A stretch of DNA of 64,000 nucleotides. Source: Phytohabitans flavus (GTDB taxonomy: Bacteria > Actinomycetota > Actinomycetes > Mycobacteriales > Micromonosporaceae). This document shows, piece by piece, positions 1 through 9,363 of the stretch (positions are counted from its first letter, which is position 1; each line of letters starts with the position of its first letter). The notes under the pieces are model-generated. The model was not told the origin of the DNA. It saw only the letters and a list, made by a program, of their open reading frames with translations, and searched no databases. Made by a program: the position numbers and the translations under genes. The stretch is taken from NCBI RefSeq assembly GCF_011764545.1, contig NZ_AP022870.1, positions 310,001 to 374,000 of the forward strand, written 5' to 3'.

Positions 1-69
1 GCACGAGCGCCAATAGAGCGCCGCGGTCGGGGGCCGGACCGCGGAGCAGGACCACCGGACGGTGGGTAA
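1..69 (+). CDS. rsmH: Probable 3' end of rsmH (16S rRNA m4C1402 methyltransferase), partial
   Basis: An open frame enters from the left edge in frame 1 and ends at a TAA at 67-69, giving a basic, Gly/Pro-rich tail that starts ARAPIERRGRG. The stop overlaps the GTG start of the next gene (62). In actinobacterial dcw clusters the gene before the ftsL-like gene is rsmH (mraW), and a disordered basic tail fits that family. No catalytic domain lies in the window, so the identity rests on position and tail character only. Confidence 0.45.
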   Translation, partial: ARAPIERRGRGPDRGAGPPDGG

Positions 70-589
70 CACCGCGCTCAAGGCAGAGTCCGTCGCGGTG
101 ACCGTGACGGGGGAGCAGCTCGCGACGGAGCCGGGGGGCACGCCGCGCGAGCGCAAGGTTGGGGTGCCGTGGCTGCGGGTCGCGCCGCCCCTGCCTGTGG
201 CGGTGCCGAGGGCGCCGTTCATCGCGCTGATCCTGGTCGTCGTGGTCGGCGGCGTCCTGGGGATCCTGCTGGTCAACACGAAGATCAACGAGAACGCCTT
301 CCGGCTGGGCGAGCTGCGCGACCAGCAGTCCTCGCTGGACGTCCAGGAGCAGCAGCTCAAGCAGGAGATCGCTCGGGCCGAGGACCCGGGAAACCTCACC
401 GCGCACGCCCGCAAGCTGGGCCTCGTGGAGGGCACCCCGGTGCAGATCCGGCTGCCGGACGGCCGGGTGACCGGCATGATGACGCCGGCCACGCAGCCGC
501 CGTCGATCACCAGCCAGCAGGACACGGGTACCAGCGAGCAGGGCGGCACTACGCAAGGGACCGGTACCGACCAGCAGCCGACGGAGTAG
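62..589 (+). CDS. ftsL: FtsL-like septum formation protein
   Basis: 175-aa single-pass protein. A Pro-rich cytoplasmic N-terminus (about 1-50) is followed by one hydrophobic segment (about 52-73, FIALILVVVVGGVLGILLV) and a Gln/Glu-rich stretch (about 78-108) that looks like a short coiled coil. The tail is a Thr/Gln/Gly-rich extracytoplasmic sequence. Size, topology and position between rsmH and the division transpeptidase match FtsL, which with FtsB and FtsQ activates septal FtsW/PBP synthesis. FtsL sequences diverge strongly, so the call depends on topology and synteny. The GTG start overlaps the preceding stop, which suggests translational coupling. Confidence 0.75.
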   Translation: MGNTALKAESVAVTVTGEQLATEPGGTPRERKVGVPWLRVAPPLPVAVPRAPFIALILVVVVGGVLGILLVNTKINENAFRLGELRDQQSSLDVQEQQLKQEIARAEDPGNLTAHARKLGLVEGTPVQIRLPDGRVTGMMTPATQPPSITSQQDTGTSEQGGTTQGTGTDQQPTE

Positions 590-595
590 GTCAGC

Positions 596-2835
596 ATGCC
601 GCAGCGGCCGACCGAGCCGCGCCGGGGGAGCGAGGAGCCCCGGCGCGGCTCCAACCGTGGCGCCGACACCGGGCGCCGGGGTGGGCAGCCCGAGGAGGAC
701 GCACCCGCGGAGCGCGGCTTCGGGATCTCCGAGGCACGGGCGTACACGCCGCGCGGCCGCACCATGCGGGAGCGCACACCGCGCAACGGGCGCACCACCG
801 ACCCGTTCCGCCCCGCGCTTCAGGTGGTCGACGGCGGCAAGCCACGTACCACTCGGCGCCGTGCCGACGCCGAGCCTGAGCCCGAGCCACGCGCCGCCAG
901 CGGCCGTGCGGGCGGGGGAGGCGGCGGCAGCCGCCAGGGGCGCAACCGCGCGCGGGCCGCACCGAGGCCCCGCCCAGGGTCGGGCGGAAGGCCACCACGC
1001 CGCCGGTACCAGAGCCACGAAAGCGCACGGCGGCGGCGAAGGCGTCCGCGGCGGCCAAGCGGGCACCAGCGCCGCGCAAGAAGGCGCCGCGGCGCCCGCC
1101 GCCGCTGGTGGACCAGCGGCGGCGGCTGCGGCTGGGTACGGTGCTGGCCCTCACGGTCTTCGCCACGATCGGGATCCGGATCGTGACGATGCAGTTCACC
1201 GAGTCGCCGGCGTTCGCGGAGCGGGGCCTTCAGACGCGGCTGGACCGGGTGGATCTGCCGGCGCCGCGCGGTGCCATCTACGACCGCGGCGGCGCGGTGC
1301 TCGCGCACAGCGTCGAGGCGCGTTACGTGGCGGTCGACCCGGAGCTGGTCAAGGACCTGCCGAAGACGGCCGCGGCGCTGGAGCCGCTGATCGCCCTGCC
1401 GAAGTCGGAGCTGATGGCCAAGATGGCCAAGCGCAAGCAGCCCGGCGGCGGCACGTCCCGTTTCGAGTACCTGGCCCGCGGTGTCGACATCTCCGTCGGC
1501 CAGCGGGTCGACGCGCTCAAGCTGCCCGGCGTCATCGTGCACCGGGACGAGCGGCGGGAGGTGCCCGGCGCCGACCTCGCGGCCAGCATCATCGGCTTCA
1601 CCAGCCCGGACCTCAACGGCCTGGAGGGGCTTGAGGCGCGCTACGACGAGCTGCTGCGCGGTGTCGACGGCAAGCGGGTCTTCGAGGTGGGGCAGGGCTC
1701 GCTGGACGCGGAGATCCCGGGTGGGTACAAGCGCGAGACCGAGGCGCAGCCGGGCAGCTCGCTCCAGCTGACCATCGACCGCGACCTCCAGTACTTCGTG
1801 CAGAAGACGCTCGCCGAGAAGATGGCGCCGGCCAAGGCGTACACGGCGGCGGCGGTCGTGATCGAGATCCGCACCGGCGAGGTGCTCGCGCAGGCCAGCT
1901 ACCCGACGTACGACGCGGCGCAGCCGTTGAAGAGCAAGCCCGAGAACCGCGAGGACACCGCCACCAGCTTCGTGGTCGACCCCGGCTCGGTGCACAAGGC
2001 GATCACCATCGGCGCCGCGCTGGAGGAGGGCGCGGTCAAGCCGACGGACACGTTCATGGTGGGGCCGAACGTGCAAAAGGGCGACCAGCGGTTCAAGGAC
2101 TCGCACACCAACTGGACGCCCAAGCGGATGACGATCCCGGGCATCCTGGCGTACTCCTCCAACGTCGGCACGATCGCGATCGCCGACAAGCTGGGCAAGG
2201 AGAAGCTGTACGAGTACCAGAAGAAGTTCGGTCTCGGCGAGGCGACCGGCGTCGGCGTGCCCGGCGAGGCGGCCGGCGCGCTGCTCCCGCCGGACGACTG
2301 GAGCGGCTCGGCGGCCGGCTCGGTGCCGATCGGCCACAGCGTGGCGGTGACCCCGCTCCAGATGGCCGCGGCGTACGCGGCGATCGCCAACGACGGTACG
2401 TGGGTGCAGCCGCACCTGGTGAAGGAGACGATCGCGCCGGACGGCAAGCGCACCCCGGCCGCACGGCCCACCACGCGGCAGGTGATCAGCCCGGAGAACG
2501 CTCGCGAGCTGCGCCAGATGCTCGAGGCGGTGACCACCGTGAAGGGCGCCACGGGCGTGCACGCGGCCGTGGACGGGTACCGGGTGGCCGGCAAGACCGG
2601 CACCGGCTCCCGCGTCGTCAACGGCCAGTACGTCTCGGGCCCGGTCGCGTCGTTCGTCGGCATGGCGCCGGCGGAGAACCCTCGGTACGTCATCGCGGTC
2701 TTCGCGCACACGCCGGGCGGCGGGGGCGGCGAGGTCACCGCGCCGGCGTTCCACGACATGATGGGGTACGCGCTCACCCACTTCGGGGTACCGGTGAGCA
2801 GCGGGAAGCCGCCGAACTTTGTCGTCTACCCCTGA
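596..2835 (+). CDS. ftsI: Division-specific class B penicillin-binding protein (FtsI-like), frameshifted
   Basis: Septal peptidoglycan transpeptidase, partner of FtsW. The ATG at 596 starts a long basic, disordered cytoplasmic N-terminus. The frame then moves from phase 2 to phase 1 somewhere in 905-965, a G-rich stretch, consistent with one missing base. After the shift come a membrane anchor (about 1135-1195), a PBP dimerisation region and the transpeptidase domain. All three catalytic motifs are present: SVHK with the acylated Ser near 1987, SSN near 2156, and KTG near 2593. Full length is about 746 aa; a start at GTG 1108 would lose the cytoplasmic tail. It lies 6 bp after ftsL and 54 bp before murE. 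Confidence 0.9.
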
Positions 2836-2875
2836 ACCGCCGGACGTGCTGTACGGCTCTCATGCCACCAACCGG

Positions 2876-2890
2876 TAGGGTCTGACGCCG
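2876..2890 (+). promoter_or_regulatory. Putative -10 element for leaderless murE transcript
   Basis: TAGGGT (2876-2881) lies 8 nt before the murE GTG at 2890, and there is no clear Shine-Dalgarno between pbp and murE. A TANNNT hexamer 6-8 nt before a start codon is the usual mark of leaderless actinobacterial transcripts. No good -35 was seen. This is inference from spacing only. Confidence 0.3.
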
Positions 2891-4383
2891 TGCCTGGCAA
2901 TCTCCGTCCGCGTACGGCGACACCGCGGTCCCTGGCCGGCCTCGCGGCGCTGGTCGGCGTCACCACGCCGGCTGATCCGCTGGTCAGCGGGGTGACCCAC
3001 GCGAGCGGTGACGTACGCCCTGGTGACCTGTACGCCGCACTGCCCGGCGCGCGGCGGCACGGTGCCGAGTTCGTGGCCGACGCGGCCCGTGCCGGTGCGG
3101 TGGCGGTGCTCACCGACCCGGCCGGCGCCTCGGCGGCGGACGCGGCCGGGCTGCCCGCGATCGTGCTGGACGACCCGCGCGACGCGCTCGGCGTGATCGC
3201 CGCGTCGGTCTACGGCGACCCGACCGAGCACCTCACGGTCATCGGCATCACCGGTACCGCGGGTAAGACCTCGACGGCGTACCTGGTGGAGAGCGGGCTG
3301 CGCGCGGCCGGCCACGTGACCGGACTGATCGGCACGGTGGAGACCCGCCTCGGCGACCTGGTGGTGGACAGCGTCCGTACCACGCCCGAGGCGACCGACC
3401 TGCACGCGCTGCTCGCCGTGGCTCGGGAGCGGGGGGTGACCGCGGTGGTCATGGAGGTGTCCAGCCACGCGCTGGCGATGGGCCGGGTCGGCGGGGTGCG
3501 CTTCGACGTCGGCGGGTACACCAACTTCGGCCTCGACCACCTCGACTTCCACGCCGACGCGGCGGACTACTTCGCGGCCAAGGCGAAGCTCTTCGACGGC
3601 CGCTGCCGGGTGGAGATCCTCAACCTTGACGACAAGGCGCTCACGCCGCTTCTCAAGCCGTCCACGGTGACGTACTCGGCGGCCGGCTCGCCTGCCGCGA
3701 CCTGGCGCGCATCGGACATTTCGGGCTCCGCCTACGCCCAGCGGTTCACCGCCCTCGGGCCGGACGGCGCGGTCGAGGCCGGGGTCTCGCTGCCCGGCCG
3801 GCACAACGTGGCCAACGCGCTGCTGGCCATCGCCGCGCTGGTGGCCGTCGGCGTCGACCCGGCCACCGCGGCGAGCGGCGTGGCCTCGTGCCCGGGTGTC
3901 CCGGGGCGGCTGGAGCGGGTGGCGGCACCCGGGCCGGTGCTCGGCGTCGTGGACTACGCGCACAAGCCGGACGCGATCGTGGCCGCGCTCGCCGCGCTGC
4001 GCGAGCTCGCCACCGACCGGGGCGGGCGGCTCTTCTGCGTGATCGGGGCCGGTGGCGACCGGGACAAGGCGAAGCGCCCGCTGATGGGCCGGGCCGCCGC
4101 GGAGGGCGCCGACGTCGTGGTGGTCACCGACGACAACCCGCGTACCGAGGACCCGGCGGCGATCCGGCGCGGAGTGCTCGACGGCGTCACCGCCGCCGCC
4201 GAGTTCTTCGAGGTCGCGGGACGGCGGGCGGCGATCGACTTCGCGGTCGGCAAGACGGCGCCCGGCGACATCGTCGCGGTGTTGGGTAAAGGACATGAGC
4301 GCGGGCAGGAGGTCGGTGGCGAGGTGTTGCCGTTCGACGACCAGGTGGAGCTGGCCGCGGCGCTCGCGGAGGTGGGCAAATGA
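2890..4383 (+). CDS. murE: UDP-MurNAc-tripeptide ligase MurE
   Basis: Adds the third stem-peptide residue to UDP-MurNAc-L-Ala-D-Glu in the cytoplasm, using ATP. The 497-aa length is normal for the family. The ATP-binding loop GITGTAGKTS sits near residues 118-127. The DNPR motif near residue 415 is the known meso-diaminopimelate selectivity signature, so the substrate is very likely meso-DAP and not lysine. An Asn-Thr-Asn-Phe-type metal/ATP segment (GGYTNFGLDHLDFH) is also visible. The stop overlaps the murF ATG (ATGA), showing coupling. Confidence 0.96.
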   Translation: MPGNLRPRTATPRSLAGLAALVGVTTPADPLVSGVTHASGDVRPGDLYAALPGARRHGAEFVADAARAGAVAVLTDPAGASAADAAGLPAIVLDDPRDALGVIAASVYGDPTEHLTVIGITGTAGKTSTAYLVESGLRAAGHVTGLIGTVETRLGDLVVDSVRTTPEATDLHALLAVARERGVTAVVMEVSSHALAMGRVGGVRFDVGGYTNFGLDHLDFHADAADYFAAKAKLFDGRCRVEILNLDDKALTPLLKPSTVTYSAAGSPAATWRASDISGSAYAQRFTALGPDGAVEAGVSLPGRHNVANALLAIAALVAVGVDPATAASGVASCPGVPGRLERVAAPGPVLGVVDYAHKPDAIVAALAALRELATDRGGRLFCVIGAGGDRDKAKRPLMGRAAAEGADVVVVTDDNPRTEDPAAIRRGVLDGVTAAAEFFEVAGRRAAIDFAVGKTAPGDIVAVLGKGHERGQEVGGEVLPFDDQVELAAALAEVGK

Positions 4384-5761
4384 TCCCGCTGACGTTGGCC
4401 GAGATCGCCGCCGCGGTCGACGGCCGGCTCGACGGTGGTGACCCGGCGGCCCGGGTGACCGGCACGGTCGAGTTCGACTCGCGCAAGGTGACGCCGGGCG
4501 GCCTGTTCGTGGCGTTCCCGGGCGAGAAGGTCGACGGGCACGACTACGCGGAGGCAGCGGTCGCGGCCGGTGCCGTCGCGGTGCTCGCGTCCCGGCCGGT
4601 ACCGGTGCCCGCGGTGCTGGTGGACGACCAGCTCGACGCCATGGCGGCGCTCGCCCGGTACGTGGTAGACCGCCTCCCCTCGCTCGTGGTGGTCGGCCTC
4701 ACCGGCTCGTCCGGCAAGACCACCACCAAGGACCTCGTCGCCCAGCTGCTCACCCGGCTCGGCCCGACCGTGGCCCCGGCCGGCTCGTTCAACAACGAGC
4801 TCGGCCACCCGTACACGGTGCTGCGCGCCGACGAGGAGACCCGCTTCCTGGTACTGGAGATGGGTGCCCGGGGCCTCGGCCACATCACCCACCTCAGCGC
4901 GGTCGCCCCGCCGCGGGTCGGCGTCGTGATCAACGTCGGCGTCGCGCACATCGGCGAGTTCGGCTCGGTCGACGCGATCGCCCAGGCCAAGGGCGAGCTT
5001 GTCGAGGCGCTGCCCGCGGACGGCGTGGCGGTGCTCAACGCGGACGACCCCCGGGTGCGCGCGATGGCCGCCCGGACGACCGCCCGCGTGGTGCTGGCCG
5101 GGGAGGCGCCGGACGCGTCGGTGCGCGCGGTCGACGTGGTCATGGAGGCCGGGCGGGCCACGTACACGCTGGTCACCCCGGACGGGCAGGCGCCGGTGCG
5201 GCTGGGCATCGCCGGCCGCCACCAGGTCGGCAATACGCTGCTGGCCGCGGCGGTCGCGCACAGCCTCGGCTACCCGGTGGCCGAGCTGGGGCCGCCCTGT
5301 CGGAGCTGCGGGTGGTCTCCGCCCGCCGGATGGACGTCTTCGACCGTGCCGACGGTGTCACGGTCATCGACGACTCGTACAACGCCAACCCCGCCTCGAT
5401 GGCGGCCGCGCTGCACGCGCTGGTCGGTACCGGGTCGGGCCGCCGCACGGTGGCGGTGCTGGGCTACATGGCCGAGCTGGGCGAGTACGAGAGGGAAGGC
5501 CACGAGGAGGTCGGCCGGCTCGCCGCGGAGCTCGGCGTCGACCGGCTGATCGTGGTGGGTGATACCGCCGCTCCGATCCACTCCGGTGCGGCGACTGTGG
5601 CGACGTGGGGAGGAGACTCGGTGCTGGTTACCGATCAGGGTGCGGCCGTCGCGACGTTGCGGCGTGAGCTGCGCTCCGGCGACGTCGTGCTCGTAAAGGG
5701 CTCGCGATACCGCACCTGGGACGTCGTGGACGCACTGCGCGCAGACGGGGCCGATTCGTGA
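4380..5761 (+). CDS. murF: UDP-MurNAc-tripeptide--D-Ala-D-Ala ligase MurF, frameshifted
   Basis: Joins D-Ala-D-Ala to the UDP-MurNAc-tripeptide. The first 302 or so codons from ATG 4380 carry the P-loop [13 protein letters not shown] (near 4699) and the family motif [11 protein letters not shown]. The frame then breaks at about 5288-5300 (GAGCTGGGGCCGCCC) from phase 0 to phase 2, as if one base were missing. The second part resumes with SARRMDVF and carries [10 protein letters not shown], a strong MurF signature. Joined, the protein is about 460 aa, normal for MurF. An essential gene is unlikely to be truly broken. The stop overlaps the mraY GTG. Confidence 0.93.
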
Positions 5762-6855
5762 GGGCGGTCATCGTCGCGGCCGCGGTCGCGTTCCTCGTTT
5801 CGCTCTTCGCCACCCCGGTCGGCATCCGGGTCTTCACCGCGCTCAAGGCGGGGCAGCCCATCCGCTCCATCGGCCCCTCGACCCACCAGGGCAAGAAGGG
5901 CACGCCGACGATGGGCGGCGTGGTGTTCATCATCGCCACGGTCCTCGCGTACGTCGCCGGCCACGCCGCCCTCACCACGCTGCCCGAGGCGCAGATCGCC
6001 CAGGTGGGCCCGACGATCACCGCGCTGGTGCTGCTCGGGCTCTTCGTCTTCTGCGGCGCGGTCGGCTTCATCGACGACTACCTGAAGGTGCGGCGCCGCA
6101 ACAGCGGTGGGCTCAGCGGCCGGTACAAGCTGATCGGCCAGGCCATCGTCGGCGGCGTCTTCGGCGTGATCGCGCTGTACTTCCCGAGCACCAACACCGA
6201 GACGGTGGGCAGCACCAACATCTCGTTCATCCGGGATGTCGACTGGCTCGACGTCGGCAAGGTCGGCTCGGTCATCATCTTCATCCTCGTGATCATGGCG
6301 ACCAGCAACGGCGTCAACCTCACCGACGGCCTCGACGGCCTCGCCACCGGCGCGTCGATCATGGTGCTCGCCGCGTACGGGCTGATCGCCTTCTGGCAGT
6401 ACCGGCACTGGTGCGCGGACCCGAACTACAGCGTGGACTACTGCTACGCGGTCCGGGATCCGCTGGAGATAGCGCTGATCGCCGGCGCCGCGGCCGGGGC
6501 GTGCGTCGGCTTCCTGTGGTGGAACACGTCACCCGCGCGGATCTTCATGGGCGACACCGGCGCGCTGGGGCTGGGCGGCCTGATCGGCGGCCTGGCGATG
6601 GCGAGCCGCACGATGCTGCTGCTGCTCATCATCGGCGGCCTCTTCGTCATCATCACGATGTCGGTCGTGATCCAGGTGATCTCCTTCCGCACCACCGGCC
6701 GCCGCGTCTTCCGCATGTCACCCCTCCAACACCACTTCGAGCTGGCGGGGTGGAGCGAGGTCAACATCGTGGTCCGCTTCTGGATCATCGCCGGCATCGG
6801 CGTGGCGATCGGCCTCGGCCTCTTCTACTCCGACTTCCTCACCGCCGTGAGCTAG
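5758..6855 (+). CDS. mraY: Phospho-MurNAc-pentapeptide transferase MraY
   Basis: Integral membrane enzyme that makes lipid I from UDP-MurNAc-pentapeptide and the polyprenyl phosphate carrier. 365 aa with about ten hydrophobic helices. It shows the family signatures GFIDDYLKV (Asp pair near residues 105-106), [12 protein letters not shown] (near 185) and [11 protein letters not shown] (near 323). It starts at GTG 5758 inside the murF stop. MurD normally follows; here the sequence becomes non-coding immediately after the stop. Confidence 0.96.
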   Translation: MRAVIVAAAVAFLVSLFATPVGIRVFTALKAGQPIRSIGPSTHQGKKGTPTMGGVVFIIATVLAYVAGHAALTTLPEAQIAQVGPTITALVLLGLFVFCGAVGFIDDYLKVRRRNSGGLSGRYKLIGQAIVGGVFGVIALYFPSTNTETVGSTNISFIRDVDWLDVGKVGSVIIFILVIMATSNGVNLTDGLDGLATGASIMVLAAYGLIAFWQYRHWCADPNYSVDYCYAVRDPLEIALIAGAAAGACVGFLWWNTSPARIFMGDTGALGLGGLIGGLAMASRTMLLLLIIGGLFVIITMSVVIQVISFRTTGRRVFRMSPLQHHFELAGWSEVNIVVRFWIIAGIGVAIGLGLFYSDFLTAVS

Positions 6856-7242
6856 GGGATCCATTCCAAGCCAAAGACGTGAGCTACCGCGACGTCCGCG
6901 GTGGTCCGGACCGCTGCTCCCGCGGCCTCACCCTCCGCGCCACACAACCCTCCGGCCCGCACACGGGCCGGAGCCCGGCCCAGCGCGATGCGCTCGCGCC
7001 TTGCGGCTCCGTGCCCGTGGGCGTAGCAGGGCGAGTGGATCTCTAGTATCGCCACGACCGGGTCCGCGGCCCGCTCGGGCACGGCGCCGCCGGGGACCGG
7101 CAGCTGTTAGGCGCGGAGTCGGCTTAGAACGCGGGCGTTGACCCGTGCCCGGCCAGCCTCCGCTGGCCGCTCTAGGTCGGCTTGGGCGTTCGGGCTGGCC
7201 TTGATCGATGGGCGGTTGGGCGTCCGTGTCGAGAAATTGCCC

Positions 7243-7436
7243 CCGGAGAGCCGTTCGCGTAATTCGCTGTCGAGGCGGGTCAAGCTGCTGGACCTTCCGG
7301 CGCGTCTGGCGTAAGTCGGGCATTTTGGAGTGCCAATCAAAGGCCTCCGTTAGATAAGAAGTCCCTTTCGTGGCATTGGTGCAGCCGCAAGGCGGGCTTG
7401 ACAACCTCCCACGAGGAATTACGCGAACGGCTCCGG
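7243..7436. repeat. Internal inverted repeat in element A
   Basis: CCGGAGAGCCGTTCGCGTAA (start of 7243-7265) is the reverse complement of 7416-7436, apart from a 2-nt insertion. Weaker similarity extends outward for roughly 50 more nt on both sides (towards 7193 and 7495), so the pair may be two inverted copies of an older unit of about 75 nt. Confidence 0.55.
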
Positions 7437-7583
7437 AGGGGCGCGTTTTCGCCACGGACGCGGGGCGGCACCCGCGACGGGGCCGATCAAGGACGAGTCC
7501 GCGGCGGTCTTTTGCTTGTCGCGGGGCGCTTCCCATAGGGAAGCAGAGCGGATGCCGCGCGCGGGCGCGCCCCGCGCCCCTTC

Positions 7584-7735
7584 GTGCCATCCCGTCGGCC
7601 CTCGACTCGCTTTTTTCTTCGAGCGGGCCGGGGCCCGGGCGCCACCACAGGCGGACCGAAACGCACGGCACGGCGCTGGTGCCCCAGGCATCGGTCTGCT
7701 CGGCTCTTGTGGGTCGAGGGCCGATGGGATGGCAC
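7584..7735. repeat. Second internal inverted repeat in element A (23 bp arms)
   Basis: 7584-7606 (GTGCCATCCCGTCGGCCCTC...) and 7713-7735 are inverted repeats matching at 22 of 23 positions around a 106-nt spacer that is GC-rich with one T-run. The arms could fold as a long hairpin in RNA or mark the ends of a nested unit. Confidence 0.55.
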
Positions 7736-7962
7736 TTTCCTTCCCCATCCCGGAGGCTGGAGCGCTTACGCCGGAGGCAAGAGGGGTGACCGCGACCAAG
7801 CGCGGAGGGTGAGGCTGCGGGAGCGGCGGTCTGGACCACAGCGGACATCGCGGTAGCTCGGATCTGTCTGTCTCTTGAAGAAGGTGGCCCGATCGCGAGC
7901 GGTGCGCGACACGCCCGGGGCATTAGCGGGGCTGCGCGTGTTGGAGCGCCGATGATAAGGGC

Positions 7963-9363
7963 GTGGGGGAGGACGACAAGGCTGGTGCTGGGGCCGGTCC
8001 GCTCGCGGTGCTTCGCGGGCTGCTCCAGCGTCCCCTCGCCTCGTACTACCTGCTGATCTCCAGCGCGGCCCTGCTGCTGGTCATCGGCCTCACGATGGTC
8101 TTCTCGGCGACCAGCGTGAAGGCGTACGCCACCAACGGCAACGCGTTCACGATGATCACCAAGCAGGCCGTGTTCGCGGCCATCGGGCTTGTCGCCTTCT
8201 GGGCTTGCCAGCGGCTGCCGGCCCGTACGTTCCGGGCGCTCGGCCGGCCGGTCCTGGGCGTGGCGATCGCGCTGCTGGTGATCCTCAACATCCTCGTCGT
8301 GTACGGGCGGATGGCCGAGGTCGAGGTCGACGGCGTGGTCACGCTCGGGCCGATCAAGGCCCACCTGCTCTGGCTGTGGCTCGGCCCGATCCAGGTGCAG
8401 CCCTCCGAGCTGGCCAAGTTCGGCCTGGTCATGTGGGGCGCGGATCTGCTGGTCCGCAAGGGCGAGTCGCTCGGCTGGTGGCGCGAGCTGGCCACCCCGC
8501 TCTTCCCGGTGGTGGGGCTGCTGTTCGTGCTGGTCGGCTACAACGACCTCGGCACGATGCTCTGCCTGCTCGCCGTCGTCGTCGGTCTGCTGTGGGCGGC
8601 CGGGGTCCGGCTCCAGGTGTTCGCGGTGCTTAGCGGGCTCGGCCTCGCCGGTATCGGCCTGCTCGTCGCGGCTGCCTCGGTCGGCGGCGGCTCCAGCGAG
8701 GAGGGCAGCGAAAACTACCGGCTCGCCCGGCTGACCTCGTTCTTCAACCCGCCCGTGGATTGCGAGCAGCTCTCCTGCTACCAGGCCATACAGGCCCGCT
8801 ACGCGATCGAGCACGGCGGCTGGTTCGGCGTCGGGCTCGGCAAGAGCAGCCTCAAGTGGGGCTGGCTGCCGGCCCAGGACAACGACTTCATCTTCGCGGT
8901 ACTCGCCGAGGAGCTGGGCGTCGTGGGGTGTGTCGTGGTGCTCGCGCTGTTCGCCGTGCTGGCGTACACGGGCCTGCGCATCGCCCGGCGCGTCGAGGAC
9001 CCGTTCCGCCGGCTCGCCGCCGCGGCCGTGACCACCTGGCTGACCAGCCAGGCCATCATCAACATCGGCGGGGTCGTGGGGTTGCTGCCCATCACCGGCC
9101 TGCCGCTCCCGTTCATCTCCGACGGCGGTAGTGCCCTCGTGGTCACCCTCGCCGCGGTAGGCATGCTCGCCTCCTTCGCGCGGGCCGAGCCCGATGCGGC
9201 GCGAGCCCTGCACGCCCGTCCACCCGCCAAATGGGTGCGGCTACTCTGGGCCCCGTTGCCACCGCTACCGCCGGCCGCCAAGCCAGCGGCGAAGCCCACG
9301 GCCGCCGCCAAGGCCGCCACGGGGGCGGCACGGCCTGGCGCGGAGAGCGAGAGGAGACGGTGA
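7963..9363 (+). CDS. ftsW: FtsW, SEDS-family septal peptidoglycan glycosyltransferase
   Basis: Polytopic membrane enzyme that polymerises lipid II at the septum with the class B PBP encoded upstream. The GTG at 7963 begins MGEDDKAGAG; ten or so hydrophobic helices follow. SEDS features visible are IQVQPSELAKFGLVMW (near residue 145), the large extracytoplasmic loop with HGGWFGVGLGKS (near 285), DNDFIFAVLAEELG and ITGLPLPFISDGGSALV near the end. 466 aa with a Pro/Ala-rich cytoplasmic tail. Its stop overlaps murG (TGATG). The gene directly follows repeat element A, so it may have lost co-transcription with mraY. Confidence 0.95.
   Translation: MGEDDKAGAGAGPLAVLRGLLQRPLASYYLLISSAALLLVIGLTMVFSATSVKAYATNGNAFTMITKQAVFAAIGLVAFWACQRLPARTFRALGRPVLGVAIALLVILNILVVYGRMAEVEVDGVVTLGPIKAHLLWLWLGPIQVQPSELAKFGLVMWGADLLVRKGESLGWWRELATPLFPVVGLLFVLVGYNDLGTMLCLLAVVVGLLWAAGVRLQVFAVLSGLGLAGIGLLVAAASVGGGSSEEGSENYRLARLTSFFNPPVDCEQLSCYQAIQARYAIEHGGWFGVGLGKSSLKWGWLPAQDNDFIFAVLAEELGVVGCVVVLALFAVLAYTGLRIARRVEDPFRRLAAAAVTTWLTSQAIINIGGVVGLLPITGLPLPFISDGGSALVVTLAAVGMLASFARAEPDAARALHARPPAKWVRLLWAPLPPLPPAAKPAAKPTAAAKAATGAARPGAESERRR

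Larger units (their letters stand above)
6882..7858. mobile_element. Inverted-repeat-bounded element, copy A (977 bp, MITE-like)
   Basis: Left end 6882-6939 (starting AGCTACCGCGACGTCCGC) and right end 7801-7858 are inverted repeats matching at about 53 of 58 positions. The same termini bound copy B (36315-36638) and make up copy C (40765-40830). Past the right end the outward flank reads TCGGATCT, similar to the flanks of B and C. The interior carries two more inverted-repeat pairs (7243-7265 with 7416-7436, and 7584-7606 with 7713-7735) but no transposase. I infer a non-autonomous element or its remnant; target-site duplication was not established. Confidence 0.6.
6856..7962. other. 1.1-kb gene-free gap in the dcw cluster at the expected murD position
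   Basis: Between mraY and ftsW no frame shows MurD features (no GxTGTNGKTT loop or other ligase motif). Codon bias of the short open frames is poor and none matches a family I recognise. The stretch is almost entirely filled by a repeat-bounded element (6882-7858) with further inverted repeats inside it. It also holds a 10-bp stem with a 4-nt loop (6950-6973) just inside the left terminus. No transposase or RNA gene was recognised. Confidence 0.75.

Noticed and set aside
820..2781. 653-aa minus-strand frame opposite the penicillin-binding protein gene
   Set aside because: Antisense shadow of a well-supported transpeptidase gene; His/Arg/Asp-rich composition and no domain.
6882..7858. Element A as a complete insertion sequence
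   Set aside because: No transposase, DDE or HUH motif in any frame, and no target duplication could be shown; kept only as a MITE-like element.
6928..9213. 761-aa minus-strand frame across the mraY-ftsW gap and ftsW
   Set aside because: Antisense of ftsW plus repeat element sequence; no recognisable protein feature. Short frames at 7107-7340 (minus) and 7370-7789 (plus) in the gap were also dropped because they lie in inverted repeats and look like repeat-derived sequence.
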